Origin: Silene noctiflora | Lineage: Eukaryota > Streptophyta > Magnoliopsida > Caryophyllales > Caryophyllaceae | Assembly: GCA_009801015.1 (NCBI GenBank) | Contig: VHZZ01008870.1 | Location: 12,967 to 41,222, forward strand | DNA length: 28,256 bases | Direction: 5' to 3' | In this document: in pieces, positions 1 to 11,900 of the stretch | Position numbering within the stretch: position 1 is the stretch's first letter | Layout of the letters: each line of letters begins with the position of its first letter | Translations under genes and position numbers: made by a program | The notes under the pieces: model-generated | Databases searched by the model: none | Told to the model about the DNA's origin: nothing | Seen by the model: only the letters and a program-made list of their open reading frames with translations

Positions 1-18
1 CACCGAGGCAGCACAAGC

Positions 19-781
19 TGGGGCTTAGCAAAATTATACGATATGAATTTATTATCCGTATCCGATACGCTATACGAATTTAATTATACGGATTTTCGTA
101 TATCCGATACGGTTCTTAAAAAACAGTGTCGAATAAGGATCGACAAATTTCGAAACCGGATATACGGTATCCGATACAGTTTCTAAAATTTAAAGAAAAA
201 AAGTGAGATCAATAGATCAATATGGTAATTCAGAAATAAACTAATAACACACTATTATTCACTCAATGTTAACTCATTAATGACTCATTCTTCCCTTATA
301 TCTTCCCCTTCTCTCTCTCTCTCTTCTTAACTCTAACACCCCTTTTCTACCCTCTTTTCTGGTAATTCAATAACATACCATTGTTGACCACTGGTCGAAC
401 CGCTGGTGGTGTGACGATGAGGCCAAATTGGTAATGGTATGCAAAAGTGGTGATGATGGTGGCACTTATGGCCGCCAGAACTAGAGAAGGAAGGGGGAGA
501 GGAGGTCGGCGGCTGCTAGTAGGGCGAAGGCCGTGGGGTGAGAGCCTGGTGGTGGGTCGAAGTGCAGTCTAGTGGTGTGGGTCTGGTGGTGGGCCAAAGT
601 TAATTATTTAAAAACGTATACCGGATATACGGAAACCGTATATACAGAAAAACCGGATATATGGTTTCCGGATATACGGAAAATCCGCATCGGATAAGGA
701 TACCAAAATATGAAATTTTTAAAACCGGATATCCGATACGGTTTCGAAAACCGGATCGGATATCTGGTTTTGCTCACCCCA
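19..781. mobile_element. AT-rich element with CCGGATATCCG-type motifs (MITE-like)
   Basis: The left end reads TGGGG then CTTAGCAAAA. The right end, on the opposite strand, reads TGGGG then TGAGCAAAA, giving an imperfect terminal inverted repeat. Both flanks (about 30-190 and 610-775) are packed with variants of CCGGATATCCGATACGG, many self-complementary. The middle (about 190-600) is unrelated, including a CT-rich run and a GGT-rich run. There is no transposase frame. The ends resemble hAT-type MITEs, but no 8-bp target duplication is visible, so the family is uncertain. Confidence 0.5.
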
Positions 782-1032
782 AGTGATGAGGGCCCATCTC
801 ACTCTAGAGCTAACCAGGCCCATTGTCAATCCAGTCAAGCCTGACTCGACCTATTGTCAAGCTCTATCTAGCAGCTTTATTGAGTTCTTATTGAAACAAA
901 TTTATAAGATAATAATGTACTCATAGAATGTGATTATTGTTGGATGTTTTTCTTTTGCAAGAATATTCAATAATTTGTAATAAAATAGTAGTTTTTACTC
1001 TCTTTGTTATAAAGATGTTTTTTGTGCGCAAA

Positions 1033-1036
1033 TCAA

Positions 1037-1110
<74 letters not shown>

Positions 1111-1947
1111 TTGAACCAAGGGACTTCAATGTAATTACAAAATTAATGTAAATATTATATAATTTTGGACTTTTGGTTAAATTATAATATAAAGATGCCT
1201 TGGTGAAGAAAATTTATGGAAATTACATTAAATTAAAGTAATTATATTTAGAGAACACAGTAATAGGGCAATTTTCCTTAAAATTAACATGCCTCACTTA
1301 TGGTATTAATTAGTATCATCATATAATTATACATTAAATTAAAATTTAAATACCCTCCTTAAGAAAATTTCCCTTAAAGGTTTAGCTTATATAATATAAT
1401 TTATTAGATGTCAAAGATGTTAATTGCTTAAAATAGATACATATTATGTTTTGCAAGTAATAGTAAGAACGACGGTAATGAAATTAACATTATTAAATGC
1501 GGGAGTAGTGAAAGAAACGATAATGACGACGAGAGTAGTGAAAGTAACAATAGTCATAACAAATGTATTGAAAGTAACGGTAGGAACAACGAAAAAAATA
1601 TGAAAAAATAGCTTACAATTCAATTTAAGAAAAATATTTACAATACGAAAAAAATATGAGTTTGATAAAATTAACGGAATTGATATAACCGTAAAAATAG
1701 CGTGAATAGTCAAAGAAACAACAGTGAATATAATAGTATTAACATGAGATGTCGTGAAAATAATAATATTGACTGCGGGAGTAGTGAATATGTCTCATAA
1801 TTTGTTGATAAATTTTACATTTCAGTATAAATGGTAAACGCTTGAGTTAAACAAGTTTAACATAAATTTGACGATAAATAAAGGTAACGAAAATAAAATT
1901 TGACGATAAGTAGAGGTAGCCCAGGCGGAGCCGGGCACCAAACCTAG
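1033..1947 (+). mobile_element. Non-autonomous Helitron
   Basis: The 3' end has the classic Helitron layout: a GC-rich hairpin at 1919-1936 (GCCC-A-GGC / GCCGGGC, loop GGA), then about seven bases, then CTAG at 1944-1947 followed by host T. The proposed 5' end begins TCAATACTATAT after host A, fitting insertion between A and T. No Rep or helicase coding is present. Inside are the AT microsatellite and, at about 1450-1790, a degenerate array of GTAGTGAAAGTAAC-like units. The 3' end is well supported; the 5' end is a best guess. Confidence 0.6.
1041..1108. repeat. (AT)34 microsatellite
   Basis: 68 bases of uninterrupted AT dinucleotide. It lies just inside the proposed Helitron 5' end. A tract this long is prone to length change and to sequencing error. 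The tyrosine-isoleucine open frame across it is an artefact of the repeat. Confidence 0.98.
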
Positions 1948-1996
1948 TTCCCCTAAAAAGCTTGTTATAAGAATTAGCATTATATCATATTTAAAA

Positions 1997-2175
1997 CAAA
2001 GCGTCTTGCTTGTAACGAATACTATCCGTCACAAGCTGAAGACGAATAGTGTCTCTCTCACAATAATGCAAGTGGGAGGGCAAGTGAGAAAAATGGAACA
2101 CCCCGTGATTAGTGTTACTTGTATATTATGAGAGGTGCACTATCCAATAATATCTGTCTTCAATGAGAATTTGTG
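1997..2175 (+). mobile_element. Mutator-type MITE, copy A (9-bp target duplication)
   Basis: This 179-bp element begins CAAAGCGTCTTGCTTG and ends GAGAATTTGTG. It is bounded by a perfect 9-bp direct repeat, TATTTAAAA (1988-1996 and 2176-2184). Nine-base duplications are typical of the Mutator superfamily. The interior is largely self-complementary (TCTCTCTCACAATAATGC against ATATTATGAGAG). It has no coding capacity. The match to the copy at 22189-22369 in sequence, length and orientation confirms the borders. Confidence 0.88.
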
Positions 2176-2184
2176 TATTTAAAA

Positions 2185-2589
2185 ATAACAATTCTTTCAA
2201 AATGTAAATTATATAGCTACAAGTCTACAACTCATTCATTTTGCTCCTAATTCAGATGTGTATGGTAGTAAAATCTTTTAAACAAGTGGTTAGAGATTTA
2301 ATTCCTGGTGAATGAAAATCAAATTTAGAATCTGGAATACAGATAAAAATTACTAAGTAGGCTGTATTTACTATGCACAAATAATAGAGGAAAACGGTTT
2401 TACACTTTTAGAAGGTTCAATTTTTTTATAAAAATAAACTATTCATTTTTTTCCTCCTCAAAAAACTAATAAATGAATTGTCATTTTCCACATGGACCAT
2501 CTCACAATTTAGGACAGTCTCGGGCAATAACTACTGTTGTTGGTAAGGAGTAAGGATTTAAAAAAAAAAAAGAAAAAAAAAAAGGTAAT
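2185..2589. other. Intergenic AT-rich DNA, nothing assigned
   Basis: No open frame, RNA gene or terminal repeat was recognised here. It holds homopolymer A and T runs, the longest being an A-rich tract at 2560-2583 interrupted by a single G. Confidence 0.5.
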
Positions 2590-2913
2590 TTAGCACAATT
2601 CACATGAACTGTTCCATGTGAACTTAAAATGCATGATTGGTCTTTCCATGCTCTCATAGAAACCCGAATTAGGATTAGAATATCTGGAGACATGGGCGAC
2701 CCATTGTGTCATAGGCTCATGTCACAGCAAAGAAGCAGAAATATAGGTCGCGCCACTTCAGAAGGGATCTCTAAAGCGTTTTTTATATATTAGCCAGGGA
2801 TACAATTTGTTCATGAAGCTGATATCCATAAAGGAGACGAACAAGAGAACGGAACACATTTACAGGTTGTACAGTCAATATATGATGCACCCCCGGCCGC
2901 TGGAAGATGAGTG
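2590..2913 (-). other. Probable 3' UTR of the IREH1-like gene
   Basis: This non-coding stretch directly follows the stop codon. It runs into an A-rich tract (2560-2583 on the plus strand, a T-run in the transcript), after which the sequence looks intergenic. I see no canonical AATAAA on the minus strand, so the end point is a guess. Confidence 0.45.
2599..2622. repeat. Perfect 8-bp inverted repeat
   Basis: TTCACATG and CATGTGAA flank an 8-base loop. In RNA from either strand this could fold into a short hairpin near the end of the kinase transcript. No function is implied by the sequence alone. Confidence 0.6.
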
Positions 2914-2997
2914 CTATACATTTGAATTCTGTGGTGGATCATCTTTCCAACCTTTCGATAGTAAATCATAGTTTATCAACGCAAGTTGAGATAGATT
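2914..2997 (-). other. IREH1: Distant last coding exon of the IREH1-like gene
   Basis: The 27 codons read [13 protein letters not shown] then [14 protein letters not shown] and a TAG stop. This matches the C-terminal tail expected after ...NFSFK in this kinase family. The acceptor is pyrimidine-rich and ends TGTGCAG. The phase fits exon 16, which ends on a whole codon. A small open frame on the opposite strand overlaps this exon and is a shadow. Confidence 0.88.
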
Positions 2998-5900
2998 CTG
3001 CACAATTAAAAGGAGACGTAAGTAAAAGGTTCAACAGCTTCACCGGCAAAAAAATTCCGCTCAACTTCGCATCAATGATAGATCAATACTAGTATAATAT
3101 AGAAAGAAGCATTTGGGCTGGTTTCATAAATCCAATACAAACAAGGGTTAACAGAAAGAAAGCATTTGTGTTGCAGTGGGAGAAATTCTATGTACCAACC
3201 TGGTACTGTTCATAACACATCACAGAAATTATCCCCAACCCGTATGCGTGAATAAATACCTGTTAGACCGATTTTTCATATTGCTTGACACTTGCATATG
3301 GTAAGACACTTGGACATTTCATCTTAAGCCAAACATGAAGATTGTCCAGAAAATAAGAGAGCGCTCCATACACACACGTATTTGCGTTCGATACTTCTCA
3401 CAGAGTCCAAGAAACACAAGAAAACCCCATAGTATTACATCTAAGTTTTGGTCATTGTTACCATATCAGTTGTGGCAGTCTAATGACTCTAATCTCGCAA
3501 GATACGGCTAACATCGCCTCGAAATGAGGTAGAATGTGGTCATGGAAACGTCTAAAACCTTGATAACGGGGTCCCCAATCGGCGACAGCGATAGTTAGCA
3601 CTGTGACCTAGATGGAGATTTGGGGAACCCTGACACATCATAAGTTTTTTCACACACTCGTAATGGAATGTACTTCATCTTCATCAAAAGGTTGCAGAAT
3701 CAGCTATAGGCATTGCAACGTAATCTCTAGATGAAGAAGCGTTTCATCAAGGGTCCATATAAAACACATTCCTTATCCCTATGGCTTCGCTTGGAGTGGC
3801 CTTTAGGCACAAAACTTCCTACCTGAACAAACTACTCTGAATTGTCTAATGGATAACAGGAGATGCATCCCGTTGCTGCATCAGCTTTACCCTAACCATA
3901 GGCAACTACCATCCCTACCAACGAGAAAGAAAGGATGACTATCAGATAAGTTTTTTCACACACTCGTAATGGAATGTACTTCATCTTCATCAAAAGGTTG
4001 CAGAATCAGCTATAGGCATTGCAACGTAATCTCTATATGAAGAAGCTTTTCATCAAGGGTCCATATAAAACACATTCCTTATCCCTATGGCTTCGCTTGG
4101 AGTGGCCTTTAGGCACAAAACTTCCTACCTGAACAAACTACTCCGAATTGTCTAATGGATAACAGGAGATGCATCCCGTTGCTGCATCAACTTTACCCTA
4201 ACCATAGGCAACTACCATCCCTACCAACGAGAAAGAAAGGATGACTATCAGATAAGTTTTTTCACACACTCGTAATGGAATGTACTTCATCTTCATCAAA
4301 AGGTAGCAGAATCAGCTATAGGCATTGCAGCGTAATCTCTATATGAAGAAGCTTTTCATCAAGGGTCCATATAAAACACATTCCTTATCCCTATGGCTTC
4401 GCTTGGAGTGGCCTTTAGGCACAAAACTTCCTACCTGAACAAACTACTCCGAATTGTCTAATGGATAACAGGAGATGCATCCGGTTGCTGCATCAACTTT
4501 ACCCTAACCATAGGCAACTACCATCCCTACCAACGAGAAAGAAAGGATGACTATCAGATAAAAGAAAATAATCTGAATGGTCTCTTAGACAGTTGTCAAA
4601 CTCAGTATCTAGTTATTTAGTAGCATAATTATTTTACCAAACCCTACAAGCATCAGCAAAACTAGCGTTGTACATCCCAATGGTTCCCACTAGATTGCGC
4701 ATGCAAACCCTTGAATATCGCTGCGTTGCAAGCAGATTTAAGATGCAGAAAAGTGAAGATTCCACATATTATCTACCAACCCCATCAACAATCTAATCCA
4801 GTTAGTTATCCAAGCTTCAATGTAGCACTCGCTACCCATCATGCTTCTAATACCCAACTGGCACCCTGCCAACGATCTACTAGTAACCTCGCAATCTCTA
4901 AATAAATGATCCAACTTTTCAAGCATACGAGGGTTACAGCAACGGGGCAATGGTTGTCTAAGGACATTCCCTTATGCAGAAACTCAGAACCTGTGAGTGT
5001 ATTTGTAAGAATCCACCCAAGACTGAGCAGAATTAGGAGAGTTTCTTGAGTTTTTGCGTAGTGGTTGGGTTTGGAGTGAGAATTTCAAATGCAGAAAAGA
5101 TGCTTATCCTGTCATTGGTAAGGATGTGGTTCAAGCTGTCAAAGAGTTTTTTGCTACTGGGAAACTTTTGAAACAGGTCAATTCCACAACTCTTACTCTT
5201 ATACCAAAGAAAGATAGACCCAAGAGTGTCGTTGATTTTATACCCATTGCTTGTTGCAATGTAGTTTATAAGATCATTTCTAAGGTCATTTGTAATAGAG
5301 TAGCTAAAGTGCTTCCTGAGATTATTAGTCCTACACAGAGTGCTTTCATAAAAGGAGGGATATAGTGGATAACATCCTGGTTTGTCATGACTTGGTTAGA
5401 CTGTATAACAGGAAAACTTGTTCTCCCAGATGCATTATGAAGGTGGACCTTAAGAAAGCTTATGACTCCATTGAGTGGAGCTTCATTCAACAGATGCTCT
5501 TAGCTCTTAAATTTCCTTCTCTGATGATTAAGTGGATTATGGAATGTGTGACTACACCTTCGTATACTTTATCATTAAATGGCTCTACTTTTGGGTATTT
5601 TCAAGGGAGGAGAGGTATCAGACAGGGTGACCCAATGTCACCTCTGATATTCACCATTTGTATGGAATATTTGAGTAGGGTGATGGATGTGATTACTATG
5701 ACTATAGATTTTAATTACCACCCTTTGTGCAGAGCTCTGAAGTTGCACCACCTATGCTTTGCAGACGATCTTTTAATGTTTTGTAGAGGAGACAGAGGCT
5801 CAATAAAGGTTATTTTGAGAGCTTTTGCTACTTTTTCTGCAGCATCTGGTTTGCAAATGAACTGTGACAAGTCTGAGATTTATTTCAATGGCATGACTGA

Positions 5901-8900
5901 GGTGGATGTGGAGCATGTGTTGAGAGTTTCTGGGTTCAGAGCAGGTAAATTCCCTTTTAGGTACTTAGGAGTTCCCATCTCCTATAAAAGGATGGCAATT
6001 GGTGATTGTACAAGGCTTGTGGAAAAATTGGTGGGCAAAATAAGAGGATGGGGGACCAAAAAACTCAGCTATGCAGGCAGAACTGTCCTTATTAGAGCTG
6101 TTTTGACTCAGCTTCATACATCCTGGGCTAGGATTTTTGTGATCCCAACTACTGTTATTGAAAGAATCATCAGAATTTGCAGGAATTTCTTGTGGTCTGG
6201 AACTGATCAGTACAGCAAGTCCCCTACAGTTGCTTGGGAGTCTATTTGTATTGGGAAGGAAAATGGTGGCTTGGGTAAAGTAGACTGCAAGATGTGGAAT
6301 GTGGCTATGATTGGCAAGTTTACTTGGTGGATGGCAAGCAAAGCTGATCATTTATGGATCAGGTGGATAGACCATGTTTATATGAAAGGCAAACACTGGT
6401 ATGATTATTCCCCTTCTCTTAATACAAGTTGGACATGGAGGAAGATTTGTTCTGTCAAGGACAAAATGAAGCTGGGTTATACCAATGACCAGTGGTGTGA
6501 AAATCAGGGGAAATATACAGTTGCTCATGGTACAAATGGTTCCAGGGACCTCAGACAAAAGTGGTATGGTTCCCTCTGGTTTGGAATAGAGTAAACATAC
6601 GTAAGCACTCATTTATTGCTTGGCTTGCAATCCAGAACAGACTTCTTACTAAAGACAGATTAATGAAATTTGGGTGCATCGGTTGCTCCAGACCTGGCTA
6701 GGTATCACATTTCCAAGGCATAGCATTATGGAATGGAGCATCAAATGGAGGTGGAAATCATTACTCAAAAAGCATATAACTTTTGCATCTATCAGTGCAA
6801 TGGTATACATGATTTGGAACACAAGAAACCTATGTCGTGTGGAGAGTAAGCTGAGAACTCCTCAAGGGGTCTTCCAGGAGGTGAAAGGGGCTGTTCAGGC
6901 TCGCTGGTGCAGCAAATGAGTGTCATCTAGATACCCTCAATGCTTGAATTTTTTAAGAGATTGATTAAATTGTTCTGTGTCTGTGTGTAGGCTGCAAGAG
7001 TTGTGTGTAGGATGGTATGAATTGCTTGTAAGGCTGGACATTATGAAATTTCTAATATATATTCAAATTCCACCAAAAAAAAAATCAAATGCAGAAGGGG
7101 GGAGGCACGACGGGGAAGAGGAAAGAAGCTAAACTAAACAAGGTTGGAGGATGGCAGCGGCGGCATGAATACCACCAAGAACGACAGCGCTGGCCGAGAC
7201 GGATAAATGAAAGATTCTCTCAGCCGGCGCTTCCAAGAACCAATAAATTTTCTCTTTGACTCAGGCTCAAACTTAGATCTACAAGGGCACACGGGTAATT
7301 TTTGAAAACTACCACTATGGTGCTCTCCAACCTCCTACACTTCAAATGGTGGTCGTCGTTTATAGCGACATGGTAGTTAGCATGGCAACGGCGTTGCTAC
7401 TTGCTAGTGTGGTTGTGGGTGGTGAGAGTGTAGTGACTAGTGAGGAATGTACTCAGGCAAGTTTTGACATTGGTTGGTCAAGCAAGTTTGTTGGTGGTGC
7501 GATGAGAGTGTGGTGGTGGCAGCTTTTGGTGGGAGGGCGGCGGCAGTGGCTTATTGTGAGTGTGGTGTTTGCTTCTTATGATTAGTACTTCAATACAAAA
7601 AGGATTTGTGCTAATAAGGAGCTCCCTAACCCATTTCTAAAGAACAGTGTGTAAAGCATATGAGAGAAACAATAAGATGTGAAAGGAGTACATATGACAA
7701 AAAGACTCTTAGAATTGTACTTACCAGAAGGTGATAGGAAACTAAAATCTTTGATTCCCAAACATGATTGAAGAGAAATGAAAATTTACCTGTATCTCAG
7801 CCCTTTCCTCTAATGAACATGCCCTTTCTTTCCAATCTAAAATGAAACAATTTGACAGGATATATACCCCTTTTTTCAAGACTGGAATACCGCAATCAAC
7901 CCATTCATAACTCCAGATATCTAACTCCGACGCTTTCCCAATCTTTTATGACATGCCTTGTAGCCTTAATCCCCACCAACTTCAACAATCTTAAGCTAAT
8001 TCCTCCACACGATTATTAGTTTTCATTTTTCAGTCTCAGAAAAATAATGGTGCAATGCATAGAAATGGGGACACTGGGTCATCTAGCAATTTCGCACCTA
8101 CAGCCGTCTTAGGGTATGGTGGCTAAACAGCCATTACATTATGTGAGCTAAGGAAGGAATAAGTAGGACTAGATATAGTATCCGTGTTCATTAAATTTCA
8201 TAGTTTGGATGTCTTTCCTCAAGATAACCTCTTAGAATGAGTTGCCATCCTTGTAATGGGCAAGGCAAAGGCACTGAATGCTGCAAAGAATAACCCTATT
8301 TTTACTACTTGAGTACTGATTAAGATATGTGGGTGACATGTAATTGTACGCGTGTAAGGACGTCCGATCCTACTTCATTGTACTGTTCTTGTTGACTATG
8401 GAAACAATTCCATTCATCGAACAAGGGGAGGCTAAATTCTTATTAGCACCTTTCACTGAAGCAGATTCACATATTAAGCCTCATTTCAATTCCTATTTGC
8501 ACATAAATCGGCAGCCTGCAAATCCCCATCATGTCCCTCAGTTTAATAACATGAACTCACAACTCACGAGTACACTGTAGCTAGTGTGTGCACCTCAATG
8601 CACCTCAATGCAATTAAAGATGCTGAGGCGAGGCAATAGACTCTCCCACAGTACGCCTTCTAAACCAGAGTTCACTAGAACTTTACTAGTATGTTGGTAC
8701 TAGATTAAGATCAAAGTCCATGAGCCGACATATGAATTTGGAAAAGGCAGTCATTACTTTGATTCTGTAAAGACCGTCACAACTAGACATATGACTACAT
8801 TCTCGTAATTAGCTGCTAGTGAACATTAGCGGCATAGATAACATCGTAGCAAACTAGATATAGCGAAGTACCAAATACCTTGAATGAAAAATTACTGAAA

Positions 8901-11900
8901 GAGTAATTGACTGCAGAAGAATTTTCAAATCCAGCGGCCAGTCTGACACATTCATCTCCCTGGTAAAAAATAAATATCATATCAAAACCTGCTAGGAGCA
9001 GCAATTTTAGACAATGAAAAGGCATAATAAACAAGTATTTATTGAGATACTATACCATCTCATCTGGTTTATCGCTCAAAGAGCAGCTGCTTCCACTAGC
9101 TGTGCCATCATCACTGGTATCCTCAAATTCACTAGCTGTGTTGACATGATCCTCTGATTGATTCCATGGGTAACGGCAAGTAAAGTAGCTTGTATCATGT
9201 GCACTCTCGGAAGCAGGTACAAACGCCGCCTGTGGGTACCACATCAATCAAATAAAGTACAAACACGGATACTCAATCAAAAGTTTTTAGAAAAGGCTTT
9301 ATGATTTCACCTTTTGCCGAGCAAGTGTGTCCCAGTTAATGTCTCTAAAGTAAGGGTGTGCCTTTACCTGGATAACTTTTAACTGATTTAGTATCGTGAA
9401 TACATAAGGTTTAAATAGCTAATACAAAGCCTCAAGGAAATAGAGTAGCACCTCTGCAGCTCCCCCAGCTCCCAACCTTTGATTAGGATCTTCAATCAAC
9501 AATCTGAAAATAAGGAATTTTATGCAAAATAATTATCGCCAGATTATGGCATCATATTAAATCAAGGTTGTGACTCCGAAACGCGAGTAATTAAACAAGG
9601 TTAGACCTCTATATCGAATATCGTGACTGTGACTAAAACCGATATTTAATACCATAGGTCATGCCAATAAGTCCTGACATCTAGAAGGACCTCATTGTAT
9701 TTGTTTATTTGTTGTCTAATCTGTAGTTACTAATCTGAAAGTCCTTCCTCTCTCCCACTTTCTCCGGGTCTCTTCAACTCCCTAGACACTTTTGTCAATG
9801 TTTCTTCTTCCATATTGCAGCCAATCCATAATTTGATAATGATTCACCAACGACCCGTTCATTTATCCTTCCCGTGTATCTTTTCTTCATTCACCTTTAC
9901 TCCAAAAGCATACAAAAGAGGTATATATATTCATCTATCCTCAACATTTGAGAAAATTGTTGCAGGCCTTCTTTCTGTGACAACTAGCTACTCGTCCAGC
10001 ACTTCCCACTCCCTGTGACCCTGCGTAGTCTTTTTATTTGCCTAACTATAGTTTATGTTTCGTGTTGGTGAAAAGTTAGACTTGGACTTCCGATGTTACT
10101 TGCGTATGCTAACAAAAAAAAAGTCGATCTCAAAGCAAAGGATATTAGCGAGGGGAGAGGGAGTGACTTTCTCGCAAAAATAACCATAGCCAAAAGTACA
10201 TCTTTAGCACCTTTATTTACAAAAACATACTCTATAATGTATCTAATGTTCTAATCTTAAAGGTTCCTTTAAAATTATTTCCTTGCATTCATGAACTGGG
10301 ACAAATTTCAAAACAAGTTATTCATCAGTTTTTCCATTCATTTAATAATGTCAATCAATTAAAAGTTGGAAAAGTGTGCTAATCGCTATATCTACTTGGA
10401 TATCGATATAGATAGCAAACTAACAGTAACCAAGAGATCCCTTCATCTCAACTTGCCAAAAAGTTATCTGTACAGCACTGGCTTATGTATCAAAAAAATC
10501 AAATGGAAAATAATCACTAGCAGGCTGGAATTCTGGGATAGCAGATCTCAAGAGGTAAGCCTTGAGATGAGAATATGCAGAGCTGCCTGAGCCCAAATTT
10601 GTGGCTTAAAAGTAACTGTGGCAAGGACTCAGAGTGTGTATGCTTAAGGTGGACGTGATAAATAGCGAATACTAATAGCTGAAACATGGTTTTCAAAAGC
10701 AGAGAAGATTTGTCTCAATACTTAAGCCTTGAATTAAGGCTAGCTCCAGCCCGAGCTAAAGAACTTGATGCTTTGCTAAAGAAAAACACTCAAAAGGAAT
10801 ATAGGTGTCAGAAAATTCTAAGACCAACTCCACAAATTTCACGTGCAAGTTATATACGCCAAATGGTTAATCATATGTTGATCTTTGATTAACATCAAAT
10901 AAACCAATATATCATGTTCTTACTTGTCGATAAGATCCTCTGCTTCGTAGCTCATTTCTTCTGGTACGTGAGGCCAGGGAATGTTGCGGTTGAGAATATT
11001 GTCAAAAATTATCTACATGCAATAAAAAAAAAAAAATTAAAATCTCCGAATAGTAGAGCTGGAGGTGTATGCAATATGGGTTTATCAGAAAAACAATAGC
11101 ACATATTCTAAATATGCATAAATTCACCCTAAGATATCCTAGTCAACAATACAATGACAAACCCCCAATGATAAATTTCATAATACTTAACAGATAAAAA
11201 AATTCTATATTACTGTTTGTCATGAAACCACATTGAACCCTTTAACTTTTCATGACCACCTGTAATAGAGCTTTACTTAGCAGCACAAATCCAATAACAG
11301 TACCAAACTCAATTTGAGTGGTAAGGGATCTCATCTCTTAAACAATTGATCGTGAGTGGTAAGGGGTCTCATCTCTTAAACAAGTGATCAACGATTTGAT
11401 TTGTAGCTCTTGCAAGTGAAAGAAACCAAACTTGGGAGGGTCTATCCATTAATATGCCTTCACAACCCCAAAGGAAACTTTCCCAACTGCTCATACGGAT
11501 ACTCCTAGTCAGCAGGAAAAAAAAAAGAAAAAAAAAATCTAATCTTACAACCGAAGTGCCGCCCACATTAAAGATAACGTAGAAAGAGCGTGAAGAGATA
11601 AGCAAGAAACTTACTTGTGGATGTTCAGCATTAAACGGAGGGATGCCAACAATAAGCTCAAATAAAATAACCCCAACAGACCACCAATCAGCAGTCGCTC
11701 CTGAAGAAGATCAATGATATCCCATGACTGAGGTCTTCAAAGAAGATAACTTGAGAAAACAAATGAAGCAACGGGAGTCTAACCAGGATTGATTCACATA
11801 TATCTAAAATCCATTAGAGAAGGCTACTTTAGACAGCCAGGATTAATGTAATAAACACTAATTGTTTTTATTTTCCTTCCGTTTTTCTAGTTTTCTTTTT

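Noticed and set aside
11-789. 8-bp target duplication for the element at 19-781
   Set aside because: GCACAAGC on the left and AGTGATGA on the right do not match, so the hAT assignment stays unproven.
937-1134. Open frame rich in Tyr-Ile
   Set aside because: It is simply the AT microsatellite translated; no start context or conserved flanks.
2907-3092. 61-codon plus-strand open frame
   Set aside because: It lies antisense to the last kinase exon and its acceptor; no recognisable domain.
7346-7585. Val/Gly/Trp-rich plus-strand open frame
   Set aside because: Low-complexity GGT/GTG repeat within intron 16; no family features.
8816-8958. Gene ending inside the intron after exon 16
   Set aside because: Reading through the donor at 8879 gives a short unrelated tail, whereas the conserved family C-terminus is found at 2997-2914 in phase.
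10686-10892. 68-codon plus-strand open frame starting MVFKSRED
   Set aside because: It looks protein-like, but lies in intron 12 on the opposite strand, with no recognised domain or splice signals.
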